Shown: positions 1 to 7,256 of the stretch, one piece after another
Numbering within the stretch: position 1 is the stretch's first letter
How the letters are laid out: each line of letters begins with the position of its first letter
From: Acetobacteraceae bacterium
GTDB taxonomy: Bacteria > Pseudomonadota > Alphaproteobacteria > Acetobacterales > Acetobacteraceae
DNA length: 17,368 bases
NCBI GenBank assembly: GCA_947478535.1
Contig: CANJXD010000060.1
Location: 1-17,368, forward strand
Direction of reading: 5' to 3'
Made by a program: the position numbers and the translations under genes
The notes under the pieces: model-generated
The model's database searches: none
Told to the model about the DNA's origin: nothing
The model's input: the letters and a program-made list of their open reading frames with translations, nothing else

Positions 1-987
1 ATGATCCACGCCACCCGCCGGACCTTGCTCGGCAGCGCCCTGGCGTCGCCCGCCCTGGCTGCCCCCGCTTTCGCCCAGGGACGGTTCCCGGATCGGCCGA
101 TCCGCCTGATCATCCCCTTCGCGCCGGGTGGCGGCACGGACACCACGGCGCGCATCATCGCCCAGGCGCTGACGGAGCGGCTCGGCCAATCCGTCGTCGC
201 GGAGAATCGCGCGGGGGCGGGGGGCGCCATCGGCATGGCGGCGGCGGCGCAGGCCCCGGCGGATGGCTACACGCTGGTGATGGGGCATGTGGCGACGCAT
301 GTCGTGAACATGGCCGTGCAGCGGAACCCCGGCTACGACACGGCGCGGGATTTCATCGCACTCGGCATCACCTCGACCGCCGCGAACATCCTGGTGGTGA
401 ACCCCGCGCGCACGCCCGGCATCGCCACGGCGCGGGATTTCGTGGAGGCCTGCCGCCAGCGCCCCGGGGAACTCAGCTATGGCAGCGCCGGCGTCGGGTC
501 CCCCGCCCATATCACCACGGCGCTGTTCCTGCGCACGGCGGGGGTGGAGGCGCAGCACGTGCCCTATCGCGGCGGCGCGCCGGCGACGACGGACCTGGTG
601 GCGGGCAACCTCGACTTCATGTTCTCCGGCGCCTCCGACTGCATCCCGCATATCCGCACGGGGCGGCTGCGCGGCGTCGCCTCCGCCAGCGCCAGGCGGC
701 TTTCCGGCGCGCCGGAGATTCCCACCATTGCCGAAAGCGGCTGGCCGGATTTCTCCTTCGAGATCTGGCATGTGCTGTCCGCCCGTGCCGGTACGCCCGC
801 GCCGGTGATGGAACGCCTGCGCGCCGCGACGGCGGAAGCGCTGGGGAGTGCTGCCGTGCAGGACCGCATCGCCGCGATGGGGGTGGATGCGACGCCCACC
901 CTGGGGGCGGCGGCGGAAGCGCGGGTGGCGCACGAGCTGGCGCTGTGGGTGCCGATGATCCGCGCGGCCGGCATTACCGCGGAGTAG
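1..987 (+). CDS. Bug-family (TTT) periplasmic solute-binding receptor 1
   Basis: Extracytoplasmic receptor of the tripartite tricarboxylate transporter (TTT/Bug) family, expected to bind a small carboxylate in the periplasm and deliver it to a TctA/TctB membrane pair. The 328-residue product begins with an RR-containing leader (residues 5-11, TRRTLLG) and a hydrophobic stretch ending near AFA-Q at 23-26, so it is exported, possibly by Tat. Family marks are the PGGGTD ligand loop (42-47), an SAGVGSPAH loop (162-170) and HVPYRG (186-191), with a mature length typical of Bug proteins. The ATG is the first base of the window, so upstream control and the ribosome binding site cannot be seen, and a start further upstream cannot be excluded. 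The next gene is another receptor 64 bases on. No transporter membrane gene is adjacent, so it may be an orphan receptor sharing a distant TctAB. Substrate unknown. Confidence 0.92.
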   Translation: MIHATRRTLLGSALASPALAAPAFAQGRFPDRPIRLIIPFAPGGGTDTTARIIAQALTERLGQSVVAENRAGAGGAIGMAAAAQAPADGYTLVMGHVATHVVNMAVQRNPGYDTARDFIALGITSTAANILVVNPARTPGIATARDFVEACRQRPGELSYGSAGVGSPAHITTALFLRTAGVEAQHVPYRGGAPATTDLVAGNLDFMFSGASDCIPHIRTGRLRGVASASARRLSGAPEIPTIAESGWPDFSFEIWHVLSARAGTPAPVMERLRAATAEALGSAAVQDRIAAMGVDATPTLGAAAEARVAHELALWVPMIRAAGITAE

Positions 988-1051
988 CGGTTGGCGCGGG
1001 GCGGCGGGCTGGCGTAAGCGGGGCGGCATGAACCACCGGAAGCCTCCCCGC

Positions 1052-2032
1052 ATGACCATGACCCCCCGCCGCGCCGTGCTCGGCGCCGCCTTGTGCACGC
1101 CCTTCGTGAATTCCGGCATGGCCCATGCCCAGCAGGCCCGGCCGGTCGTGCTGGTGGTGCCCTACGCCCCCGGCGGCGGCACGGACCTGACGGCGCGCGA
1201 ATTCGCCGGCGCCTTCAGCGAGGCGCTGGGCGGGCAGACCGTGATCATCGAGAACCGCGGTGGGGCGGCCGGGCATATCGGCACCGTCGGCGTCTCCCGC
1301 GCCCGGCCGGATGGGACGACGCTGTTGTTCGCGGTGTCCACCAATCTGGTGGTGAACCCGCATATGCAGCGGGACGGCATCGACCTGATGCAGGTATTGG
1401 CGCCGGTCGCGCAGGTCACCTCCTACCAGTATGTGCTCGTGATCGACCCGCGCCTGCCGATCCGCAGCTTGCAGGAGCTGATCGCCTATGCGCGCAGCAA
1501 GCCGAAGGGCGAACTGACCTATTCCTCCGGCGGCGTCGGCAATGCGAACCACCTCGCGGGGGTGCTGTTCAGCGATGCCGTGGGGATCGAGATGGAGCAC
1601 GTGCCCTATCGCGGCACCGGCCCGGCGCTGCTGGATGTGGTGGCGGGGCGGATCACCATGAACTTCTCCTCCCCCCCGCCCGCCATCCAGCTGGCGCGGG
1701 AGAACCGGCTGCGCGCCATCGCCGTGACGGGGGACCGCCGCATGGGCGCGATCGCCGATGTGCCGACTCTCGCGCAGGCCGGGCTGCCCGGCGTCTCCAT
1801 CACCGGCTGGCACGGTATCTTCGCCCCCGCCGGCATGGCGCCCGAACTGCTGGACCGGCTGGAACGCGCTGCCCGCCAGGCCGCCGCCGCCAGCCGCTTT
1901 GCCGGCCGGCTGGAACAGGATGGGCTGGAGGCATCGCCGGTGCGCCCGCGCGCCGAATTCTTCGAGGCGGTGCGCGTGGAAAGCGGCTTCTGGGCGCGGA
2001 AGATCCGCGAACTCGACATCAAGATGGAATAG
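1052..2032 (+). CDS. Bug-family (TTT) periplasmic solute-binding receptor 2
   Basis: Second Bug/TTT periplasmic receptor, 326 residues from the start chosen here. GGAAG lies nine bases before the ATG at 1052, and this start gives a compact leader (MTMTPRRAVLG, then a hydrophobic core, cleavage near AHA-Q at 24-27). An in-frame ATG at 1028 would give 334 residues but has a weaker upstream sequence. The ligand loop PGGGTD is at 40-45, and a SSGGVGNANH loop and HVPYRGTG follow in mid-protein, as in receptor 1. By eye the two tandem receptors share family motifs but differ through most of their length, so this is not a recent duplication. It probably shares a transcript with receptor 1 (short gap, same strand). 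It faces the GntR gene tail to tail. No substrate can be assigned. Confidence 0.92.
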   Translation: MTMTPRRAVLGAALCTPFVNSGMAHAQQARPVVLVVPYAPGGGTDLTAREFAGAFSEALGGQTVIIENRGGAAGHIGTVGVSRARPDGTTLLFAVSTNLVVNPHMQRDGIDLMQVLAPVAQVTSYQYVLVIDPRLPIRSLQELIAYARSKPKGELTYSSGGVGNANHLAGVLFSDAVGIEMEHVPYRGTGPALLDVVAGRITMNFSSPPPAIQLARENRLRAIAVTGDRRMGAIADVPTLAQAGLPGVSITGWHGIFAPAGMAPELLDRLERAARQAAAASRFAGRLEQDGLEASPVRPRAEFFEAVRVESGFWARKIRELDIKME

Positions 2033-2067
2033 GGTTCCGGCCGCCCCGGCTTGGTTTGACCCCGCCT

Positions 2068-2097
2068 GGCTTGACCGGGCAGCGCGGCCGGTCAGCC
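2068..2097. terminator. Hairpin between convergent receptor 2 and gntR genes
   Basis: GGCTTGACCGG (2068-2078) pairs with CCGGTCAGCC (2088-2097) through a 10-bp stem with one bulged T and a nine-base loop. It lies in the 59-base convergent gap and spans the stop codon of the GntR gene. Neither strand has a T tract after the stem, so it is at best a weak, factor-assisted or transcript-stabilising hairpin serving both genes. Confidence 0.35.
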
Positions 2098-2832
2098 CGT
2101 GGCCTCGGCCGCGGCGGCCCAGCCACCGAAACAGGCGGCTGCGGCGGCATCCAGATGCGCCGCCCTCAGCCGCCGCGCCATTGCGGAGTCACGCTGCCGC
2201 AGCGCGCCCACCAGCCGCTCCCGGAACCCGGTGCGGGCGGAACATTGGGCGTCGGTCTCAGAACGTGCGCGCAGCAGCCGCCACATATCGTGGCGTGGAC
2301 TGTCCAGCAGCCCCGCCAGGCAGTCCGCCAGCGCCGGCACGCCTGCGGCGCGCGCCAGCATGACATGGAACTCAACCGCTTCCTCCGCGAAGGGAAGCCC
2401 GGCGGCGGCGGCGGCGGCCACGGCGCGGGCCAGCTGGTCCAGCGCGTCGATCACCGCGGCATCCGCCACGCGCGCCGCCTCCGCCGCGAGCTCCGGCTCC
2501 AGCAACCGGCGCGCATGCAACTGTTCCAGCGGGCCTGGTCCCGGATCGCCGCGCCGGCTCCAGGGCAGCGCCTGGCCACGCCGCGGCTGGCGCAGGACGA
2601 AGACTCCGCCACCGCTGCGGGCCACCACCAGCCCCGCTGTCTCCAGCGCCACCATGGCCTCCCGCACCGCGGGGCGGCTGACGCCGAGGTTGCGGGCGAT
2701 CTCGCCTTCCGGGGGCAGGACGCTGCCCGGCTTCAGGTCGCCGTCCCGGATGAACTCAACGATCCGGCCGGCAATCTGCTCATAAAGCCGAAGACGGCGG
2801 ACGGGCTGGGTGGCGTCGAGTGAGGATCGCAT
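2092..2832 (-). CDS. GntR-family (FCD/FadR subfamily) transcriptional regulator
   Basis: Cytoplasmic DNA-binding regulator of 246 residues. An N-terminal winged helix-turn-helix (about 14-82) carries the family signature LPPEGEIARNLGVSRPAVRE (39-58). An all-helical FCD effector domain (about 105-235) follows. FCD domains usually bind a metal through a D-x3-H...H...H set. Here His156 (EFH) and His226 (AAHL) are present, but the Asp position is Ala152 and the middle His position appears to be Arg204 (GFRERL), so the metal site looks broken. An alanine run (138-144) comes from GCC/GCG triplets. The gene is divergent from the receptor 3/enolase operon and probably represses it and itself in response to its acid-sugar substrate. 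GAGGAC precedes the ATG at usable spacing. Confidence 0.93.
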   Translation of the reverse strand: MRSSLDATQPVRRLRLYEQIAGRIVEFIRDGDLKPGSVLPPEGEIARNLGVSRPAVREAMVALETAGLVVARSGGGVFVLRQPRRGQALPWSRRGDPGPGPLEQLHARRLLEPELAAEAARVADAAVIDALDQLARAVAAAAAAGLPFAEEAVEFHVMLARAAGVPALADCLAGLLDSPRHDMWRLLRARSETDAQCSARTGFRERLVGALRQRDSAMARRLRAAHLDAAAAACFGGWAAAAEATG

Positions 2833-2856
2833 GCTGCGTCCTCGCGCAGAACTGCC

Positions 2857-2885
2857 TCGACAGTCAAGCTGTCAGATAGCATGAT
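2857..2885 (+). promoter_or_regulatory. Sigma70-like promoter for receptor 3/enolase operon
   Basis: TCGACA (2857-2862) matches TTGACA at five of six positions and is separated by exactly 17 bases from CATGAT (2880-2885), which matches TATAAT at four of six. Transcription would begin near 2892. The -10 box covers the upstream ATG at 2881, which supports using the ATG at 2941 as the real start of the downstream receptor. Confidence 0.5.
2859..2873. promoter_or_regulatory. Candidate operator: inverted repeat in gntR/receptor 3 divergent region
   Basis: GACAG-TCAAG-CTGTC forms a perfect 5-bp inverted repeat around five bases. It overlaps the -35 box and spacer of the plus-strand promoter and lies 27 bases upstream of the gntR start. 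This position suits a repressor of both divergent genes, and the adjacent GntR protein is the obvious candidate. It does not closely match the published TnGTnnnACnA pattern of FadR-type sites. Confidence 0.45.
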
Positions 2886-2940
2886 GTCTTGCAGTGGCCG
2901 CGCCCCCGGGCAGCAGGACCGCGAGGGAGAGACAACGCCG

Positions 2941-3933
2941 ATGCCGCATCACCTGGGAACCACGCGACGGTCGCTCGCCGCACTTGCCACCCTCATCGCC
3001 GGCGCTGGCGCCGGCGCCGCGCAGGCGCAGCCCGGGCCCGGCCGCCCCGGCCGCATCATCGTCCCCTTCGCGCCCGGCGCGGCGACGGACCTGCTCTCGC
3101 GCCTCATGGCCCAGCAACTGGGCGAGGCCTTCGGGGCGCCGATCGTGGCGGAGAACCGCACCGGCGCGAATGGCGGCATCGCCGCCGCATATGTCGCGCA
3201 CGGATCGAAGGACGGCACCACGCTGCTGACCGGCACCTTCAGCACCCACGCCAGCAACCCCCATATCTATCCGCGCACCCCCTACGACCCCGTGGCGGAT
3301 TTCGCGCCGGTGACGCTGATCGCCACCTCGCCCCTGCTGCTGGTGGCACCACCCGCGCTCGGCATCGCCGATATCGCGGGGCTTCGCGCCGCGGCGCTCG
3401 CGCGGCCCGGGATGATCACGGCCGGCTCGGGGGGGCTCGGCTCATCGCAGCACCTTGCCGCCGCGCTGTTCGAACGCGCGGCGGGCGTGCGGCTGGATAT
3501 CGTCCACTACAGCCGCGGCTTCGCAACGCTCCTGCCGGACCTGGTGGAAAATCGCGTCAACCTGACCTTCGGCGACCCCCTCTCCCTTCTGCCGATGGTG
3601 CGGGAGGGACGGCTTCGCCCGATCGCCATCAGCGCGGAGACACGCAGCGCCCTGCTGCCGGATGTGCCGACCATGGCCGAAAGCGGCCTGCCAGGCGCCA
3701 CGGCCTTGACCTGGTACGGGCTGTTCGTCGCGGCGGGCACCGATCCTGCCGTGGTGAACAGCCTTTCGGGGGCTGCCGCCGCGGCGATCCGCAAGCCGGA
3801 GGTCGCGGCCCGGATTCGGGAGTTGGGTGGCGATCCCGTCGGCAACACATCGGCAGAGTTCGGTGCTTTCCAGCGCGCCGAGTTCGCCCGCTGGGGAGAG
3901 GTGATCCGCGCCGCCGGAATCCGCGCGGAATGA
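2941..3933 (+). CDS. Bug-family (TTT) periplasmic solute-binding receptor 3
   Basis: Third Bug/TTT receptor, 330 residues from the ATG at 2941. That start has a GGGAGA ribosome site ten bases upstream and gives a normal leader (TTRRSLAALATL, then Ala/Gly-rich, cleavage near AQA-Q at 28-30). The frame stays open to an ATG at 2881, but that codon falls inside the predicted -10 box. The first ligand loop is PGAATD (45-50) instead of PGGGTD, and the usual HVPYRG is replaced by HYSRG (189-193), which suggests a different ligand from receptors 1 and 2. The stop overlaps the next start (ATGA), tying it to the enolase-superfamily enzyme. This receptor probably collects the substrate of that enzyme. 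Likely controlled by the divergent GntR regulator. Confidence 0.92.
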   Translation: MPHHLGTTRRSLAALATLIAGAGAGAAQAQPGPGRPGRIIVPFAPGAATDLLSRLMAQQLGEAFGAPIVAENRTGANGGIAAAYVAHGSKDGTTLLTGTFSTHASNPHIYPRTPYDPVADFAPVTLIATSPLLLVAPPALGIADIAGLRAAALARPGMITAGSGGLGSSQHLAAALFERAAGVRLDIVHYSRGFATLLPDLVENRVNLTFGDPLSLLPMVREGRLRPIAISAETRSALLPDVPTMAESGLPGATALTWYGLFVAAGTDPAVVNSLSGAAAAAIRKPEVAARIRELGGDPVGNTSAEFGAFQRAEFARWGEVIRAAGIRAE

Positions 3934-5123
3934 GCGGCGATGAGACCGTTGGCCCGCGCATCCAGCGGGTCATGTTGCACGACTTCACCTATGAGGTCGA
4001 GGGCTATGGCCGCGACGGCCATGGCGCCCTGGTCTGCCGCCCCGGCGGGCGCGAGACGGTCGGCTCCTTCTGCCTGGTGATCGAGGCCGAGGGCGGGCTG
4101 CGTGGCGAATATGTGCCCGCGCATAGCGCCAAGAACCCCGCCATGCTGTCGCAGGTGGCGGCGCTGGCGCCCAAGCTGATCGGCCGCGATGCCTTCGCGC
4201 GGGAGGGCATCTGGGGTGACCTGCGCCGCGCCCAGCGCCATCTGGCCGCTGTCGGCCTGTCCGCGATCGATGTCTGCCTCTGGGACCTCGCGGGCAAGGC
4301 GATGGGCCAGAGCGTGGCGGCCCTGCTGGGCGGTTTCCGTGCGCGGCTGCCGACCTATGCGAGCACCGTGCATGCGGATCGCTTCGGCGGGTTGCACAGC
4401 AAGGCGGCCTTCGCCGATTTCGCCCTGCATTGCCGCGGCCTCGGCTATCGCGGCTTCAAGATTCACGGGTGGTGCGAGGCCGACCCGCGGGAGGAGGCGG
4501 AGAATCTGCTGCATGTCGCCGGTGCCATCGGCCGCGACATGGCGCTGATGATCGACCCGGCCAGCACGCTGCGCACCTTCGCGGACGCGCTCTACCTCGG
4601 TCGCGCCTGCGATGAAGCGGGTTGCTATTGGTATGAGGATCCTTTCTCCGATACCGGCGTGGCGCCCGCCGCGCATCGCCGGCTGAAGGAGTTGCTTCGC
4701 ACACCCCTGCTGATGACGGAACATGTCCGCACGCTGGAGGCGAAGATCGCCTGGGTGCAGCAGGGCGCCACGGATTTCCTGCGCGCGGATCCGGAATACG
4801 ACCTGGGCATTACCGGCGTGATGAAGACCGCGCATCTGGCGGAGGCCTTCGGGCTTGATGTGGAACTGCACGCGGCGGGGCCGGCGCAGCGGCACCTGAT
4901 GTCGGCGATCCGCAACACGAACTTCTACGAGCTTTCGCTGGTCGGCCCGGGAGTGCGCAACCCGATCCCGCCGGTCTATGCCTGTGGCTATTCGGATGAG
5001 CTCGACGCGGTCGGCGCCGATGGCTGCTTCGCCGTGCCGACCGGCCCGGGCCTCGGCGTCATCCATGACTGGGACTACATCGCGGCCCGCCGGCGCAACC
5101 TCCTGCGCTGGGGCCACGCCTGA
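3930..5123 (+). CDS. Enolase-superfamily enzyme, mandelate racemase-like (probable acid-sugar dehydratase)
   Basis: Cytoplasmic TIM-barrel enzyme of 397 residues that would abstract the proton alpha to a carboxylate, giving dehydration or epimerisation of a sugar acid. The capping domain covers about 10-130. Barrel residues read by eye: K177-x-H179 on strand 2; metal ligands D209 (MIDPAS), E236 (YEDPF) and E264 (TEH); the Asp-His dyad D287 (RADPEYD) and H314 (ELHAAG); and E334 (FYEL). This is the mandelate racemase layout, except that the second basic residue of KxK is His. It starts within the stop of receptor 3 (ATGA), so translation is coupled. A hairpin terminator follows the stop. The reaction is probably dehydration of an aldonate or similar acid; racemase activity is the alternative. 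Exact substrate not assignable. Confidence 0.9.
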   Translation: MSGDETVGPRIQRVMLHDFTYEVEGYGRDGHGALVCRPGGRETVGSFCLVIEAEGGLRGEYVPAHSAKNPAMLSQVAALAPKLIGRDAFAREGIWGDLRRAQRHLAAVGLSAIDVCLWDLAGKAMGQSVAALLGGFRARLPTYASTVHADRFGGLHSKAAFADFALHCRGLGYRGFKIHGWCEADPREEAENLLHVAGAIGRDMALMIDPASTLRTFADALYLGRACDEAGCYWYEDPFSDTGVAPAAHRRLKELLRTPLLMTEHVRTLEAKIAWVQQGATDFLRADPEYDLGITGVMKTAHLAEAFGLDVELHAAGPAQRHLMSAIRNTNFYELSLVGPGVRNPIPPVYACGYSDELDAVGADGCFAVPTGPGLGVIHDWDYIAARRRNLLRWGHA

Positions 5124-5150
5124 CGCCCGGCGCCGCGCATCCGATAGAGC

Positions 5151-5181
5151 ATGATCGGTCCAATGGGACCGATCGTTCTTT
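5151..5181 (+). terminator. Intrinsic terminator after the enolase gene
   Basis: GATCGGTCC (5153-5161) and GGACCGATC (5166-5174) form a perfect 9-bp stem with a four-base loop, extendable by U-G and A-U pairs. GTTCTTT (5175-5181) follows as the T-rich tail for plus-strand transcripts. The T tract runs into the reversed stop codon of tctA (5180-5182). The stem may also slow transcripts from the minus strand, where no T run follows. Confidence 0.75.
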
Positions 5182-6691
5182 AGGCGGCCGGTGCGCGGCG
5201 CCGGAATACGCCCATCACCCGGTCCATCAGCCCGGGGATCGCCCAGAGCGCCGCCACCACCGTCAGCGCGCAGAGGCCGGCGCTGATCGGGCGGGTGAAG
5301 AACGGGCTGAGATCGCCATCGGACAGCACCAGTCCGCGCAGCAGGTTCTTGTCCAGCAGGTCGCCGAGCACGAGACCCAGCACCAGCGGCGCCATGGGGA
5401 AGCGCAATTCCCGCAGGACGAATCCGAGCAGGCCGGCGCCAAGCATCACCCAGATGTCGAACAGCCGGGAGGTGATGGCGAAGGCCCCCACCGTGCAGAG
5501 AACGAACACCACGGGCATCAGGCGAGCGCGCGGGATCAGCAGCACCCAGAGCAGCGGCTTCACGAGCACCAGGCCGTAGACCAGCTTCACCATATCCGCG
5601 ATCACCAGCATGGCGACGATCTGGTAGATGAATTCGGGCGCGGTGATCGCCAGCATCGGGCCGGGGTTCAAGCCATGGATCATCATCGCCGCCATCAGCA
5701 CGGCGGCTGGCGCGGAGCCTGGCACGGCCAGGGTCAGCACGGGGATGATGGCGCCGGGCACGCAGGCGCTTTCGCCGGTCTCGGCGGCCATCAGGCCCTC
5801 GATGCTGCCCTTGCCGAACATCTCCTTTTCCTTGGATGCGCGCTTGGCGGCGGCGTAGCTGGTCCAGGCCGCGATATCCTCGCCAAGGCCGGGCATGGCG
5901 CCGATGAAGGTGCCGATGGCACCGGATCGCAGGATGGTGCGCCAGTACTGCGTCACATCGGCGATGCGGGGGATGACGCTGTCGATCTTCGAGGAGACGG
6001 CCTTCACCGCCGGGCCGCGCATGGAGTTCAGCACTTCCGCGACGCCAAAGACGCCGACGAGGACGGGCAGCAGGCCGAGCCCGCCAGCGAGGTCCGAATT
6101 GCCGAAAGCGAAGCGGGCATAGGCGTGGTTCGTCTCCTGCCCGATGCAGGCGATGAACAGGCCAAGGAAGCCCGCGATATAACCCTTCAGCGCATCGCCG
6201 CCGGACAGGCTGCCGGCGATGACAATGCCGAACAGCGCGACCCAGAACATCTCATAGCTGCCGAATTGCAGTGCGAATTCGCCGAAGCTCGGCGCGAACA
6301 TCGCCAGGATCAGCGTGCCGAACAGTGTGCCGAGCCAGGAGCCGAGGGTGGAGATACCCATCGCCCGCCCCGCCAGCCCTCGCCGGGCCAGCGGAAAACC
6401 GTCGAGCGTGGAAGCGGCCGAGGCCGGAGTGCCGGGGATGTTGAGCAGGATGGCGGAGCGGGACCCACCATAGATCGCGCCGACATAGACGCAGACCAGC
6501 ACCAGCATCGCGACCTGCGGGCCCATGGTGAAGGTCAGCGTCGTCAGCAGCGCCACACCCATCGTTGCCGTCAGACCCGGCAGGGCACCGATGACGATGC
6601 CGATCAGCACGGCCCAGAAGGCGTGGAAGATGGCGCCGCCCTGCAGCACATGGGCGAAGCCATCGCCGAGCATCGCGATCGGGTTGTTCAT
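5180..6691 (-). CDS. TctA-family large membrane subunit of a tripartite tricarboxylate transporter
   Basis: Large inner-membrane permease (503 residues) of a TTT carrier, which imports small carboxylates using an ion gradient together with TctB and a Bug receptor. It has about a dozen hydrophobic segments and the paired family motifs: IGALPGLTATMG (34-45), GGSRSAILLNIPGTPASAAS (75-94), GAMPGLGEDIAAW (264-276), ETGESACVPGAIIP (304-317) and the loop ending near HGLNPGP (339-345). Length is normal for TctA. It starts ten bases after the TctB stop, and is the last gene of the receptor-TctB-TctA operon. It converges on the enolase gene, with a hairpin between them. The same permease might also serve the orphan receptors elsewhere in the window; that is inference. 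Confidence 0.96.
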   Translation of the reverse strand: MNNPIAMLGDGFAHVLQGGAIFHAFWAVLIGIVIGALPGLTATMGVALLTTLTFTMGPQVAMLVLVCVYVGAIYGGSRSAILLNIPGTPASAASTLDGFPLARRGLAGRAMGISTLGSWLGTLFGTLILAMFAPSFGEFALQFGSYEMFWVALFGIVIAGSLSGGDALKGYIAGFLGLFIACIGQETNHAYARFAFGNSDLAGGLGLLPVLVGVFGVAEVLNSMRGPAVKAVSSKIDSVIPRIADVTQYWRTILRSGAIGTFIGAMPGLGEDIAAWTSYAAAKRASKEKEMFGKGSIEGLMAAETGESACVPGAIIPVLTLAVPGSAPAAVLMAAMMIHGLNPGPMLAITAPEFIYQIVAMLVIADMVKLVYGLVLVKPLLWVLLIPRARLMPVVFVLCTVGAFAITSRLFDIWVMLGAGLLGFVLRELRFPMAPLVLGLVLGDLLDKNLLRGLVLSDGDLSPFFTRPISAGLCALTVVAALWAIPGLMDRVMGVFRRRAPAA

Positions 6692-6701
6692 GGGTGGATG
6701 C

Positions 6702-7256
6702 TCACGGCAGGCGGACGAGGAAGACGCGTTCGAAGACCAGGGTCACGGCGTAGCCCGTGCCGAGCGCGATGGCCCCGGCTTCCAGCATCCGCCTGACGCG
6801 GCGGGCCGGCCCCTGTTCCCACTCGAAGGCGGTGACGAAGGCGAAGACGAACACTGCCGAGGCCGCCCAGAACGGAAGCGTGCCGACGAGGAAGCCGGCA
6901 TAGAGCGTGCCGAGCACGGTGGCCATCAGCAACTGCCGCGCATCGGCGGGCTCGATCGCCCTGCCATGCGCCGTCTGCTCCGCCAGCGCGCCCCGCCGCA
7001 CGGCACGCAGGCCGAGCAGGATGGCGAGCAGCGCGATGAGCGTGCCGTGGAAGCCCGGCACGATGCCGGGCGCTGTCAGCCCGCTATGCGACTGCTCGAC
7101 GAAGGTCGGCATCCGCCAGGACAGCGCCATGATGCCGAGCCCGAAGGTCAGAAGCACCGCCGCGGTATAGAGATCGACCCGCGGCGGCAGCGGTGCGCGA
7201 TCCCCGGAGAAGGGGCTCTCGACCGCCTCCTCCGGCTTCGCGGCCTCTGGCGTCAA
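6702..7256 (-). CDS. TctB-family small membrane subunit of the TTT transporter
   Basis: Small membrane subunit (184 residues with the start used here) that partners TctA. Hydrophobic helices lie at about 29-47, 69-84, 108-127, 128-146 and 158-180. The family pattern shows as RVDLYTAAVLL and SWRMP near the start, APGIVPGFHG before helix 2 and FERVFLVRLP at the end. I chose a TTG at 7256 because it overlaps the receptor stop (TTGA on the minus strand), a normal coupling for such operons. An ATG at 7319 in the same frame would add 21 mostly charged residues and overlap the receptor by 67 bases. No other ATG fits before the first helix. The start is therefore less certain than the gene itself. 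Confidence 0.88.
   Translation of the reverse strand: MTPEAAKPEEAVESPFSGDRAPLPPRVDLYTAAVLLTFGLGIMALSWRMPTFVEQSHSGLTAPGIVPGFHGTLIALLAILLGLRAVRRGALAEQTAHGRAIEPADARQLLMATVLGTLYAGFLVGTLPFWAASAVFVFAFVTAFEWEQGPARRVRRMLEAGAIALGTGYAVTLVFERVFLVRLP

Noticed and set aside
1..2032. Recent tandem duplication of receptors 1 and 2
   Set aside because: The two proteins share only family motifs by eye and differ through most of their length, so an old divergence or separate acquisition is more likely.
2400..2422. GGC triplet run
   Set aside because: It lies within gntR and encodes an alanine stretch in frame. It is ordinary for high-GC coding DNA and not a regulatory repeat.
1093..2823. Plus-strand open frame of about 576 codons over receptor 2 and gntR
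   Set aside because: It is out of frame with receptor 2 and antisense to gntR, and its composition is Arg/Gly/Ala-rich with no domain. Both overlapped genes have clear family motifs.
2881..2940. Upstream in-frame start for receptor 3 at 2881
   Set aside because: The ATG overlaps the predicted -10 box and would add 20 residues before a normal leader; the ATG at 2941 has a proper ribosome site.
3507..5117. Minus-strand open frame of about 536 codons opposite receptor 3 and the enolase gene
   Set aside because: Antisense shadow; the plus-strand genes show complete active-site motifs and coupled starts.
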